DNA of 64,000 nucleotides from Novosphingobium sp. AP12 (GTDB lineage: Bacteria; Pseudomonadota; Alphaproteobacteria; Sphingomonadales; Sphingomonadaceae): positions 41,224 through 105,223 of the forward strand of contig NZ_AKKE01000139.1 of the NCBI RefSeq assembly GCF_000281975.1, read 5' to 3'. Below, in pieces: positions 17,295-28,059 of this stretch (positions within the stretch are counted from its first letter, which is position 1; the number at the start of each line of letters is the position of its first letter). The position numbers were made by a program, and so were the translations under genes. The notes beneath the pieces are model-generated. The model did no database searches. It was given only the letters and a program-made list of their open reading frames with translations, and was not told where the DNA came from.

Positions 17295-19159
17295 TTGCCC
17301 CGGCCCATCAGGGTTTCGAGGACCTCGTTGACTTCGAGCCAGCTTTCCTCGGCCAGCGCCATCTCGGCCGTGACGGCGGCGTGGCGCTTGCCGAGTTCGC
17401 CGATGTTGACGCCCGTGGCAGTCCCGGGGCTGGCGAGGGCGGCGTCGATGTCGTCGAGCTGCACCTGCAGGCGTTTCATGCGCGTCTCGGCCTCGGTGAC
17501 CTTCTTGCGCAGGGCCTTCAGTTCCTCGCGCGCGACGGCGCCGGACTTCTTGACCGGAGCGTCGGACTTGGCGCCGGTGCTGTCGGCCTTGGGCTGGTTG
17601 CGACCAAGCACGAAGTCGACGTAGTCCTCCATGGACCCGTCGTAGTTCTCCGCCAGTCCGCCATCGACGAGGACGAGCCGGTCGGCGACCAGTTCGACCA
17701 TGTGGCGGTCGTGGCTGACGAGGATCACCGCGCCCTCGAAGGCATTGAGCGCCTGCACCAGCGCCTCGCGCGCATCGACGTCGAGGTGGTTGGTCGGCTC
17801 GTCGAGGATGAGCATGTGCGGCGCGTCGCGCGTCACCAGCGCCAGCGCCAGTCGCGCGCGCTCGCCGCCGGACAGGGTGCCGGTTTCGGAGGTTGCGCGG
17901 TTGCCCGAGAAACCGAAGCGTCCGAGCTGCCCGCGCACGGCGAGCGGCGGCTTGCCCTCCATCGCGCGCGTCATCAGTTCGAGCGGCGTGGAGTTCGAAG
18001 GCAGTTCCTCGACCTGGTACTGCGTGAAGTAGCCGATGCGGATCTTGGGCGAGAAGGTGAGGGAGCCTTCCATCGGGTCGAGCTGGCGGGCGAGCAGGCG
18101 CGCCAGCGTGGTCTTGCCGTTGCCGTTGCGGCCCAGCAGGGCGATGCGGTCCTCGGGGTCGATGCGCAGGTTGAGGCGGCGCAGGATCGGCTTCTCCGCC
18201 TCGTAGCCCACGGCCGCGAGGTCGAGCGTGACGAGCGGCGGGCGCAGTTCGTTCGGGCTCGGGAAGTCGAAGCTGAGCGAGGGATCTTCCGCCATCGCCG
18301 CGATCGGCTGCATCTTGGCCAGCATCTTGGCGCGCGACTGCGCCTGCTTCGCAGTGGAGGCGCGGGCGGAGTTCCGAGCGACGTATTCGGACAGCTTCTT
18401 GCGCTGGGCGTCCTGGCTGGCCCGCGCGGCCTCGGCCTGTGCGGCGCGTTCGGCGCGCAGGCGCTCGAAGCTGTCGTAATCGCCGGGGTAGAGCGTCAGC
18501 TTGCCCCGCTGGAGGTGCAGGATGTGGTCGACCACGGTATTGAGCAGGTCGCGCTCGTGGCTGATGACCAGCAGCGTCTTGGGATAGCTCTTGAGGAAGT
18601 TCTCCAGCCACAGCGTCGCTTCGAGGTCGAGGTGGTTCGAAGGCTCGTCGAGCAGCATGACGTCGGGCTCGGAGAACAGCAGCGAGGCCAGCGCGACGCG
18701 CATCTTCCAGCCGCCGGAATAGCTGTCGAGCGGACGGCCCTGCATCTCCTCGTCAAAGCCGAGGCCGACGAGGATGCGCGCGGCGCGGGCAGGGGCGGTA
18801 TAGGCGTCAATCGCGATCAGGCGCTCGTGCACGTCGCCGAGGCGGTTGGCGTCCGTGCAGGTTTCCGCCTCGGCGAGCAGGGCGGTGCGTTCGGTGTCTG
18901 CCTCGACCACCGCGTCGAACGGCGTCCTGGTGCCGCTGGGCGCTTCCTGTGCGATGTAGCCGAGGCGCGAGCGGCGCGGCATTTCCACCGAGCCGCCGTC
19001 GGGATCGAGTTCGCCGATGATTGTCTTCACCAGCGTCGACTTGCCCGCGCCGTTGCGGCCGATCAGGCCGATCTTGCCGTTCTGCGGGAGCGTGGCGCTG
19101 GCGCCGTCGATGATGGTTCGGCCGCCGAGGCGCACGGTGATGTCACGGATGGTCAACAT
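17291..19159 (-). CDS. ABC-F family ATPase
   Basis: 622 residues with two complete ABC cassettes and no membrane segment. First cassette: GRNGAGKST, YSGGWKMRVALA, VMLLDEPSNHLD. Second: GRNGNGKTT, LSGGERARLALA, MLILDEPTNHLD. A linker rich in Ala/Arg/Lys (about 240-290) lies between them and a coiled-coil C-terminus follows (about 530-620). The arrangement is that of ribosome-associated ABC-F proteins of the YheS/Uup/ABCF3 group, which act at the ribosomal E-site. It shares a GTGA junction with the downstream GreA-like gene. The 210 bases upstream separate it from the divergent ftsB gene. Confidence 0.92.
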   Translation of the reverse strand: MLTIRDITVRLGGRTIIDGASATLPQNGKIGLIGRNGAGKSTLVKTIIGELDPDGGSVEMPRRSRLGYIAQEAPSGTRTPFDAVVEADTERTALLAEAETCTDANRLGDVHERLIAIDAYTAPARAARILVGLGFDEEMQGRPLDSYSGGWKMRVALASLLFSEPDVMLLDEPSNHLDLEATLWLENFLKSYPKTLLVISHERDLLNTVVDHILHLQRGKLTLYPGDYDSFERLRAERAAQAEAARASQDAQRKKLSEYVARNSARASTAKQAQSRAKMLAKMQPIAAMAEDPSLSFDFPSPNELRPPLVTLDLAAVGYEAEKPILRRLNLRIDPEDRIALLGRNGNGKTTLARLLARQLDPMEGSLTFSPKIRIGYFTQYQVEELPSNSTPLELMTRAMEGKPPLAVRGQLGRFGFSGNRATSETGTLSGGERARLALALVTRDAPHMLILDEPTNHLDVDAREALVQALNAFEGAVILVSHDRHMVELVADRLVLVDGGLAENYDGSMEDYVDFVLGRNQPKADSTGAKSDAPVKKSGAVAREELKALRKKVTEAETRMKRLQVQLDDIDAALASPGTATGVNIGELGKRHAAVTAEMALAEESWLEVNEVLETLMGRGK

Positions 19160-19369
19160 GGCGCCGCGCCTAGCAGCAAGTGCAGCAAATCGGAACCGCG
19201 ATGCGACGGCAAAAAGCGTAGCCGAGTGAACACTTGACGGTTGCGGAAACTTATCAACACCTAACGGCAGGCTCCCGGGCCAGGCAGAAAGCCTCCGACT
19301 GTCGCAAATGGCCGGAATCCGTTAGCAATTTTTCTTGTAACGGCGAATCACCTGTGATTCTATGAGGCC

Positions 19370-19681
19370 ATGCGGACCGTGCGACAGGAAGCCAACATTG
19401 CCAGGGATCGTCTCGTGCAGGGCCTTGCCCTCGCCGTGCTCCTGCTGATGGGTCTTTACTGCGTCGCCGGACCCAGTGGCCTGCTCGCCTGGGGTGAGAA
19501 CCAGCACCTCCTCGAGGAGCGCCGCGCCAAGCTCGTCGAACTGCAGGCGCAGCGTGACCGGCTCAAGAACCGCGTCGCCCTGCTCGACCAGCGCAAGATG
19601 GACCCGGACCTCGCGGGTGAACTGGTGCGCAGCCGCCTCAACGTCGCACGTCCCGACGAGATGGTGATGCAACTCCACTGA
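19370..19681 (+). CDS. ftsB: FtsB/DivIC-type septum formation protein
   Basis: 103 residues. A single membrane segment (about 15-35, LALAVLLLMGLYCVAG) follows a short cytoplasmic N-terminus, then a periplasmic coiled coil (about 45-80, LLEERRAKLVELQAQRDRLK) and a conserved tail VRSRLNVARPDEMVM typical of the family. FtsB forms the FtsQ-FtsL-FtsB divisome subcomplex. It is placed just upstream of pdhA on the same strand, a common alphaproteobacterial arrangement. The symbol rests on topology and tail motif, since this family is weakly conserved. Confidence 0.8.
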   Translation: MRTVRQEANIARDRLVQGLALAVLLLMGLYCVAGPSGLLAWGENQHLLEERRAKLVELQAQRDRLKNRVALLDQRKMDPDLAGELVRSRLNVARPDEMVMQLH

Positions 19682-19852
19682 CGTCTCGCGCGTTCTCTCG
19701 TTGGAGAGATGGTACGATGCCGTTTTTTGCAAACCTCGTTGCAAAAAAGGCCACGTTCAGAGGCTGAAAACGAGCCTCGGCGCTTTCGCTTTTCAAGCGG
19801 CGTTCCTATACCGCCCTCCATAACGATCGCACCAACGATGGGGGAGCACACG

Positions 19853-20935
19853 TTGCCCAAAGCCAAGACTGACGCCCCGGTAGCCGAGAACACCGACGCC
19901 GCCATCGACGAGGCGGACTTCGCCCTTCGCAGCCTCCAGCAGGCTCTCGATGCCGACCGCCGCTATGTGCCCAGCAAGGAGGAACTCCTCCACCTTTACG
20001 AGCAGATGCTGCTCATCCGCCGCTTCGAAGAGAAGGCGGGCCAGCTTTACGGTCTCGGCCTGATCGGCGGTTTCTGCCACCTCTACATCGGCCAGGAAGC
20101 AGTCGCCGTGGGCCTGCAGTCCGCGCTCGACAATTCCAAGGACTCGGTCATCACCGGGTACCGCGACCACGGTCACATGCTGGCCTACGGCATCGATCCC
20201 AAGCTCATCATGGCGGAGCTGACAGGGCGTGAGGCCGGCATCTCGAAGGGCAAGGGCGGCTCGATGCACATGTTCTCCGTGGAGCACCGCTTCTACGGCG
20301 GCCACGGCATCGTCGGCGCGCAGGTCTCGCTCGGCGCCGGCCTCGCCTTCGCCCACAAGTACCGCGAGGACGGCGGCGTCGCGATGGCCTACTTCGGCGA
20401 CGGCGCGGCCAACCAGGGCCAGGTCTACGAGAGCTTCAACATGGCAGCGCTGTGGAAGCTGCCGATCATCTTCGTGATCGAGAACAACGGCTATGCCATG
20501 GGCACCGCGGTCAAGCGCGGTTCGGCCGAGACGCACTTCCACCGCCGCGGCACCGCGTTCCGCATCCCCGGCATGTCGGTCGACGGCATGGACGTCCTTG
20601 AGGTCCGCAAGGCCGCCGAAGTCGCGCTCGAATACGTGCGCGGCGGCAATGGCCCGGTGCTCATGGAACTGAACACCTACCGTTATCGCGGCCACTCGAT
20701 GTCCGACCCTGCGAAGTACCGCAGCCGCGAGGAAGTCCAGGGCGTGCGCGAAAAGCGCGATCCCATCGACCACGCCAAGACCGAACTGATGGGCATGGGC
20801 GTGACCGAGGAAAGCCTCAAGGAAATCGACAAGCGCGTCCGCGCGCAGGTGGCGCAGTCGGCCGACTTCGCCGAGAACTCGCCGGAACCCTCGGCGCCCG
20901 AACTGTATACCGACGTACTGGTGGAGAGCTACTGA
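19853..20935 (+). CDS. pdhA: Pyruvate dehydrogenase E1 component, alpha subunit
   Basis: About 360 residues. TTG at 19853 is preferred, with GGGGGAG seven bases upstream; longer reading from ATG 19838 or 19709 is possible but adds unconserved residues. The thiamine diphosphate motif runs from GDGAANQGQVYE to an ENN. Substrate and cofactor contacts appear in GFCHLYIGQEAVAVG, GYRDHGHMLAYG and GKGGSMHMFS. The loop TYRYRGHSMSDPAKYR carries the Ser that is phosphorylated in mitochondrial homologues. It makes the alpha-2-beta-2 E1 with PdhB, encoded one base downstream, oxidising pyruvate to acetyl-CoA. E2 and E3 genes are not in this window. Confidence 0.93.
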   Translation: MPKAKTDAPVAENTDAAIDEADFALRSLQQALDADRRYVPSKEELLHLYEQMLLIRRFEEKAGQLYGLGLIGGFCHLYIGQEAVAVGLQSALDNSKDSVITGYRDHGHMLAYGIDPKLIMAELTGREAGISKGKGGSMHMFSVEHRFYGGHGIVGAQVSLGAGLAFAHKYREDGGVAMAYFGDGAANQGQVYESFNMAALWKLPIIFVIENNGYAMGTAVKRGSAETHFHRRGTAFRIPGMSVDGMDVLEVRKAAEVALEYVRGGNGPVLMELNTYRYRGHSMSDPAKYRSREEVQGVREKRDPIDHAKTELMGMGVTEESLKEIDKRVRAQVAQSADFAENSPEPSAPELYTDVLVESY

Positions 20936-20936
20936 G

Positions 20937-22346
20937 ATGGCGATCGAACTGAAGATGCCCGCTCTCTCGCCGACGATGGAAGAGGGCAAGTTGGCCAAGT
21001 GGCTGGTCAAGGAAGGCGATGAAGTCTCCTCCGGCGACATCCTGGCCGAGATCGAGACCGACAAGGCGACGATGGAGTTCGAATCCATCGACGAAGGCGT
21101 GGTCGGCAAGATCCTCGTAGCCGAAGGCACCGAAGGCGTGAAGGTCGGCACCGTGATTGCCACGCTCACCGGCGAAGGCGAGGATGCTTCGGCTGCCGAG
21201 GCACCGGCTGCCAAGGCAGAGGAGCCCGCCGAAAAGACCGTGGCCGAAGAACCCCAGCAGGGCGAAAAGCCCGCCGAGGACAAGAAGCCTGCCGAGAGCG
21301 GCACCGCCAATCTCGCCAGCGAGATCAAGACCGCGCGCGATCCCGAACTGCCCCACGGCACCAACATGAAGACCTCGACCGTCCGCGACGCCCTTCGCGA
21401 CGCCATGGCCGAGGAAATGCGCCGCGATCCGCGCGTCTTCGTGATGGGCGAGGAAGTCGCCGAATACCAGGGCGCCTACAAGGTAACCCAGGGCCTGCTC
21501 GAGGAATTCGGCCCCACCCGCGTCATCGACACCCCGATCACCGAGTACGGCTTCGCCGGCATCGGCACCGGCGCAGCGATGGGCGGCCTGCGTCCGGTCA
21601 TCGAGTTCATGACGTTCAACTTCGCCATGCAGGCGATCGACCACATCATCAACTCGGCCGCCAAGACCAATTACATGTCCGGCGGCCAGATGCGCTGCCC
21701 GATCGTGTTCCGCGGTCCCAACGGCGCCGCCTCGCGCGTCGGCGCGCAGCACTCGCAGAACTACGGCCCCTGGTACGCCAACGTGCCCGGCCTGGTGGTC
21801 ATCGCGCCTTATGACGCGTCGGACGCCAAGGGCCTGCTCAAGGCCGCCATCCGCAGCGATGATCCGGTCGTGTTCCTCGAGAACGAGCTGGTCTACGGCC
21901 GCAACTTCGAGCTGCCAGAGCTTGACGACCACGTCCTGCCGATCGGCAAGGCGCGGATCATGCGCGAAGGCAAGGACGTGACGATCGTGTCCTACTCGAT
22001 CGGCGTCGGCCTCGCGCTCGAAGCCGCCGAGACGCTGGCCGCCGAGGGCATCGACGCCGAAGTCATCGACCTGCGCACCCTGCGCCCGCTCGACAAGGAA
22101 ACGGTTCTGGCGAGCCTCGCCAAGACCAACCGCCTCGTCGTCGCGGAAGAGGGCTTCCCGGTCTGCTCGATCGCGTCGGAAATCTCGGCGATCTGCATGG
22201 AGGAAGGCTTCGACAACCTCGACGCCCCGGTCGTGCGCGTCTGCAACGAGGACGTGCCGCTGCCTTACGCCGCCAACCTCGAGAAGCTCGCCCTGATCGA
22301 CGCCAAGCGCGTGGTCGAGGCGGTCAAGAAGGTCACCTACCGCTGA
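20937..22346 (+). CDS. pdhB: Pyruvate dehydrogenase E1 beta subunit with N-terminal lipoyl domain
   Basis: 469 residues, ATG one base after the pdhA stop. Residues 1-80 are a biotinyl/lipoyl domain whose modified Lys lies in EIETDKATMEFE; an Ala/Pro/Glu linker follows (about 82-125). Residues about 140-469 are the E1-beta transketolase-like fold (DALRDAMAEEMRRDPRVFVM, then YGFAGIGTGAAMGGLRPVIE and RVGAQHSQ). A lipoyl domain on E1-beta is known from alphaproteobacteria such as Zymomonas and Sinorhizobium and supplements the E2 lipoyl domains. A large inverted-repeat element follows the gene and may end its transcript. Confidence 0.95.
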   Translation: MAIELKMPALSPTMEEGKLAKWLVKEGDEVSSGDILAEIETDKATMEFESIDEGVVGKILVAEGTEGVKVGTVIATLTGEGEDASAAEAPAAKAEEPAEKTVAEEPQQGEKPAEDKKPAESGTANLASEIKTARDPELPHGTNMKTSTVRDALRDAMAEEMRRDPRVFVMGEEVAEYQGAYKVTQGLLEEFGPTRVIDTPITEYGFAGIGTGAAMGGLRPVIEFMTFNFAMQAIDHIINSAAKTNYMSGGQMRCPIVFRGPNGAASRVGAQHSQNYGPWYANVPGLVVIAPYDASDAKGLLKAAIRSDDPVVFLENELVYGRNFELPELDDHVLPIGKARIMREGKDVTIVSYSIGVGLALEAAETLAAEGIDAEVIDLRTLRPLDKETVLASLAKTNRLVVAEEGFPVCSIASEISAICMEEGFDNLDAPVVRVCNEDVPLPYAANLEKLALIDAKRVVEAVKKVTYR

Positions 22347-22407
22347 TCTGGATGCGCGGGGCGCGGCTCAGTGGCCGCACCCGCGACTTGATACTCCGGC
22401 TCAATAC

Positions 22408-22510
22408 CAAAACCTCGTCATTCCCGCGAAGGCGGGAACCCATCTGATGACCCGCCGCATTGGACCGGCATCAGTTGGGTCCCTGCTTTCGCGGGGATGA
22501 CGAGGTTTTG
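22408..22510. repeat. REP/MITE-like palindromic element
   Basis: Two 35-base arms (22408-22442 and 22476-22510) are inverted copies matching at 31 of 35 positions, each containing a CGTCATTCCCGCG-type core. An inner CTGATG...CATCAG pair extends the stem, leaving a loop near 22450-22469. The element could fold into a hairpin of about 100 bases just after pdhB and act as an intergenic terminator or mRNA stabiliser. The core resembles dispersed palindromes common in many proteobacterial genomes; no transposase is present. Confidence 0.75.
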
Positions 22511-22582
22511 TTGTGCCTGGTGAATGCGGCTGACCTTCTGAGTCCCGCTTGCATGGGACCCGCACTGCTTTAGGGAGGCCGG

Positions 22583-23278
22583 GTGACCACTCCACCCGCC
22601 CCCGAACCCACCCCCGCTTCGAACGAAGACATCCTCGTCCAGTCGCTGCCCACGGTATCGCGGCTCGCGCTGGCCTATGCGCCCAGGTCCGCACGCGTGC
22701 AGACGCTGGCGCTGCTGGCGCTCGACACGCGCCTTGCCGGACTCCTCCGCAATTCGCGCGAGCCGATGCTGGCTCAGCTGCGCCTATCATGGTGGCGCGA
22801 GTCGCTCTCCCAGCCCGCCGACAAATGGCCCGAGGGCGAACCGCTGCTGGCGCTGCTGCGCACTTGGGACGGGCACCACGGCGGCCTCGTCAGTCTCGTC
22901 AACGGCTGGGAAGCGCTCACCGGCCCAGCGCCGCTGCCCGCTTCGGCGCTGGAGGCGATGGCCCAGGGCCGCGCCGCGTCTTTCGCCACGCTGGCGCAGG
23001 CGCTCGGCTGCAACCGCGAACTCGCCGCCGTGCAGCGCCTCGCTCGTTCATGGGCGCTGGCCGACCTCGCCATGCGCCTCGGCCATGAGAGCGAGCGCGA
23101 CGCCGCCCGTACGCTGGCGCTGACCGACCGGGCGAGGGGCGTGCGCCTTTCGCGCCGGCTGCGCCCACTGATGGTGCTTCACGGCCTCGCCGATCGCCGC
23201 TTGGACAAGGGCGAGGAAGCGGCCACCTCGCCCGCGGCGGTGCTCAAGGCGATGCGGCTCGGATTGCTGGGCTTCTGA
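22583..23278 (+). CDS. Squalene/phytoene synthase-like protein (NDUFAF6-like)
   Basis: 231 residues from GTG 22583, preceded by AGGGAGG five bases away. The helical fold signature MLAQLRLSWWRESL matches the squalene/phytoene synthase superfamily, particularly the NDUFAF6-like branch linked to respiratory complex I assembly. The two Asp-rich motifs (DxxxD) needed for prenyl diphosphate binding in true synthases are not visible: the second region reads WALADLAMRLGHESE. It is therefore probably not a terpene synthase. No carotenoid or hopanoid genes are close. Role inferred from the family. Confidence 0.72.
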   Translation: MTTPPAPEPTPASNEDILVQSLPTVSRLALAYAPRSARVQTLALLALDTRLAGLLRNSREPMLAQLRLSWWRESLSQPADKWPEGEPLLALLRTWDGHHGGLVSLVNGWEALTGPAPLPASALEAMAQGRAASFATLAQALGCNRELAAVQRLARSWALADLAMRLGHESERDAARTLALTDRARGVRLSRRLRPLMVLHGLADRRLDKGEEAATSPAAVLKAMRLGLLGF

Positions 23279-23359
23279 TTTCAGGCCCGATGACAGGGAT
23301 GTAATTTCCGCTCAGGGGCATGGGCGCTCTAGGTTGCGGGCCTGATGAAAGGCCTCGCA

Positions 23360-23812
23360 ATGAATCGCTTCCTGCTCGGCGGCTTCGCCGTGTTCGTCAT
23401 GATGGGCATCGGCCTGTTCTGGTGGCAGGGACGCGCGGCAGTCGAAGCCGGTGCCCCGCCGCCCGAAGCGATATCCACAGCGCTGGCTGCCCTGCCGAGC
23501 GCCGACCCGGGCGATCTCAACGGGCCCGAACTTCCCGAAGCCACGCAGCTCACGCGCGAGGAACGCCGCTTCTTCCGCTACGACCGCGACCGGGACCATC
23601 GCATCTCGCGCAGTGAAATGCTCTCGACCCGCGCCGACGGCTTTCGCGCGCTCGACAAGGATCACAACAATCTGCTGACGTTCGAGGAATGGGCCGTCGC
23701 CACCGTCGACAAGTTCGGCCAGGCCGACGCCGACCACGACCAGTACCTCACCCCGGCGGAGTTCCGCAGCACTGCCCCGCCGCCCAAGCCAAGGGCGAAG
23801 TGCAAGTGCTGA
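23360..23812 (+). CDS. EF-hand calcium-binding protein, membrane-anchored or secreted
   Basis: 150 residues from ATG 23360 (AAAGG upstream; ATG 23345 would add five residues). An N-terminal hydrophobic segment, LLGGFAVFVMMGIGLFWW, is a membrane anchor or uncleaved signal. Three consecutive EF-hand loops follow: DRDRDHRISRSE, DKDHNNLLTFEE and DADHDQYLTPAE, each with Asp/Asn at 1, 3 and 5 and Glu at 12. The C-terminus is basic with a KCKC ending. It should bind calcium in the periplasm; partner unknown. Convergent with trmFO, six bases apart. Confidence 0.82.
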   Translation: MNRFLLGGFAVFVMMGIGLFWWQGRAAVEAGAPPPEAISTALAALPSADPGDLNGPELPEATQLTREERRFFRYDRDRDHRISRSEMLSTRADGFRALDKDHNNLLTFEEWAVATVDKFGQADADHDQYLTPAEFRSTAPPPKPRAKCKC

Positions 23813-23818
23813 GGCGGA

Positions 23819-25177
23819 TCACGCCGGCATCAGGCTTCCCAGCCAGGGCGTGATCTCTTCCTTGGCGCGTGAGGTGTAGGCTTCCTTGCGCGACTTCTTC
23901 TTCACGTCGTGGAGCGGGGGAAACAGGCCGAAGTTGACGTTCATCGGCTGATAGCTCTCCGCCTCTGCGTCGCCGGTGATGTGCGAGAGCAGGGCGCCCA
24001 GCGCGGTGGTGCGCGGCGGCGCCTGCCATTCACGCCCGGTCAGTTCCGCAGCGGTCATCAGGCCCGCGAGCAGGCCGATAGCAGCGCTTTCGACATAGCC
24101 TTCGCAGCCGGTGATCTGCCCGGCGAAGCGAACATGCCGCGCGGTCTTGAGGCGCAGGTTGCGGTCCAGCAGCACCGGCGAATTGAGGAAGGTGTTGCGG
24201 TGCAGGCCCCCCAGCCGCGCGAACTCCGCGCCTTCGAGGCCCGGGATAGTGCGGAACAGCTTCACCTGTTCGGCATGCTTGAGCTTGGTCTGGAAGCCGA
24301 CCATGTTCCACAAGGTGCCCAGCTTGTTGTCTTGGCGCAGCTGCACCACCGCATAGGCCCAGCGTCCGTTCGGATGTTCGGGCGTCGCCCAGTGCGGGTT
24401 GTCGAGCCCGACCGGCTTCATCGGCCCGAAGCGCAGGGTATCGACGCCGCGTTCGGCCATGACCTCGATCGGCATGCAGCCGTCGAAGTAGGGGGTGTTC
24501 TCCTCCCACTCCTTAAACGAGGTCTTCTCGCCCGCGATGAGGCCGGCGTGAAAGGCGAGGTACTGCTCGCGGTTCATCGGGCAGTTGATGTAGTCCTTGG
24601 TCTCGCCCTTATCCCAACGCGAGGCCATCCAGCACACGTCCATGTCGATGGACTCGCGGTAGACGATCGGCGCGATGGCATCGAAGAAGGCGAGGCTATC
24701 GGCGCCCGTGGCGCGGCCGATCGAGCCGGCCAGCGCCTCGCCCGTCAGCGGCCCGGTGGCGACGATGGTGAGGCCGGCCTCGGGCAGCATGTCGATGCGT
24801 TCGCGCACGATGTCGAGACCCGGCAGGGCAGCCAGCCGCGCCTCGACTTCGGCGGAGAACACGTCGCGGTCCACCGCCAGCGCCGAGCCGGCAGGGACCT
24901 GCGCCTTGGCGGCGGCGGCCATGATGATCGAATCGCAGGCGCGCATCTCGTGGTGGAGCAGGCCGACCGCGTTCTTCTCGCTGTCGTCCGAGCGGAAGGA
25001 GTTGGAGCACACCATCTCCGCCAGCCCGTCGGTCTGGTGGGCGGGAGAGCGCTCGCCGGTCCCGCGCATTTCGGAGAGGCGGACGCGCAGGCCCCGGCGG
25101 GCGAGCTGCCACGCGGCCTCGCTGCCGGCAAGGCCGCCGCCGATGATGTGGACGTCGTATGGGGTGGGGTCGGTCAT
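23819..25177 (-). CDS. trmFO: Methylenetetrahydrofolate-tRNA-(uracil-5-)-methyltransferase TrmFO
   Basis: 452 residues from ATG 25177. The N-terminal FAD-binding motif VHIIGGGLAGSEAAWQLA is followed by the TrmFO signature CSNSFRSDDSEKNAVGLLHHEM containing the conserved Cys. Later segments DGCMPIEVMAERG and RWAYAVVQLRQDN are also typical. The enzyme methylates U54 of tRNA using methylenetetrahydrofolate and FADH2. Length agrees with the family (about 440-470). Monocistronic in appearance, convergent with the EF-hand gene and divergent from the membrane protein at 25270. Confidence 0.94.
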   Translation of the reverse strand: MTDPTPYDVHIIGGGLAGSEAAWQLARRGLRVRLSEMRGTGERSPAHQTDGLAEMVCSNSFRSDDSEKNAVGLLHHEMRACDSIIMAAAAKAQVPAGSALAVDRDVFSAEVEARLAALPGLDIVRERIDMLPEAGLTIVATGPLTGEALAGSIGRATGADSLAFFDAIAPIVYRESIDMDVCWMASRWDKGETKDYINCPMNREQYLAFHAGLIAGEKTSFKEWEENTPYFDGCMPIEVMAERGVDTLRFGPMKPVGLDNPHWATPEHPNGRWAYAVVQLRQDNKLGTLWNMVGFQTKLKHAEQVKLFRTIPGLEGAEFARLGGLHRNTFLNSPVLLDRNLRLKTARHVRFAGQITGCEGYVESAAIGLLAGLMTAAELTGREWQAPPRTTALGALLSHITGDAEAESYQPMNVNFGLFPPLHDVKKKSRKEAYTSRAKEEITPWLGSLMPA

Positions 25178-25269
25178 CCTTGCGCGCCTAGCCGGTATGC
25201 GCGCCATGGAAAAGGGGCGGCGCATCTGCCATGGCCGGTCGAACTGCCCTGAACGACGAGACGAGACCC

Positions 25270-25899
25270 ATGCCCAAGCGTGCCCTGATCGAACGCCGAC
25301 CCTGGCTGCTGGCGAGCATGGCCTGCGCCGTGGCCTGGGTTGTGCTGCATAGCGGGACGACGCCGGGCGCCTACCTGCTTGTGCTTAAGGCGGCGCCGCT
25401 GCTGCTTCTGGCGGTCTATGCGGTGCTGCGGCATCGGGGCAACGACACCCGTTCGCTGGCGGGAATGCTGGCGCTGGAGGGGCTGGGCTCGGCGCTGCTG
25501 GACTATGCGCCGCTGATCGCGCTCAACCTGTTGCTGGTGGGCTATCTCATCGGGCTCGGCCTGTTCCTGCTCCATCGCCGGGCGGTGATGGACAGCGGGC
25601 GGCGGGCCTCGGCGCTTGCGCTGACGCTGGGGACACCGCTGCTGTGCTTCTTCGCGGCGGACCGGGCGGGCGTCGGCGTGCCGCTGTTCCTGGGGCTGGC
25701 GCTGGGCGGCATGGCCGCGGCGGCGTGGATCAGCACCTTCCCGCGCTCGCGCGTCGGACTGGGCGCGGCGCTGATCGTCGCGGGCAACGTACTGGGCATC
25801 GCGGCGATGGGAGCGATCGAGAGCGGCTCGGCGACAGTCGCGGCGCTGGCGGCCTGGCCGCTGTTCTATATCGGCAACCTGGTGCTGGCGACGGGGTGA
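25270..25899 (+). CDS. Integral membrane protein, YhhN/lysoplasmalogenase-like
   Basis: About 209 residues with seven or eight hydrophobic helices and few charged loops. ATG 25270 starts shortly before the first helix; ATG 25231 would add 13 polar residues. The segment LVLKAAPLLLLAVYAVL, then GMLALEGLGSALLDY and LIGLGLFLLHRR, resemble the YhhN family (TMEM86-like lysoplasmalogenases), with a conserved Lys-Pro-like start of helix 2 and acidic residue in helix 3. Family match is moderate, and catalytic activity is not established from sequence. It lies alone between trmFO and the rpoD terminator. Confidence 0.6.
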   Translation: MPKRALIERRPWLLASMACAVAWVVLHSGTTPGAYLLVLKAAPLLLLAVYAVLRHRGNDTRSLAGMLALEGLGSALLDYAPLIALNLLLVGYLIGLGLFLLHRRAVMDSGRRASALALTLGTPLLCFFAADRAGVGVPLFLGLALGGMAAAAWISTFPRSRVGLGAALIVAGNVLGIAAMGAIESGSATVAALAAWPLFYIGNLVLATG

Positions 25900-25960
25900 C
25901 CGGCGAACTGAGCATGCGCGACGAGTTCGTCTGACGCTGGTTTCCCGCTCCTGACGCCAC

Positions 25961-25989
25961 AAAAAAGCCCCGCCGAAGCGGGGCTTTTC
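25961..25989 (-). terminator. Rho-independent terminator of rpoD (bidirectional)
   Basis: GCCCCGC and GCGGGGC form a 7-bp stem with a CGAA/TTCG tetraloop, flanked by an A-run on the left and TTTTCT on the right. Read on the minus strand, the stem follows the rpoD stop by a few bases and ends in six T residues, a strong intrinsic terminator; on the plus strand it could end the membrane-protein transcript. Confidence 0.88.
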
Positions 25990-25991
25990 TC

Positions 25992-28019
<2,028 letters not shown>

Positions 28020-28059
28020 TCTTCCGCCGTTATCCCGTGTGCCTTCGTATAATTATAAT

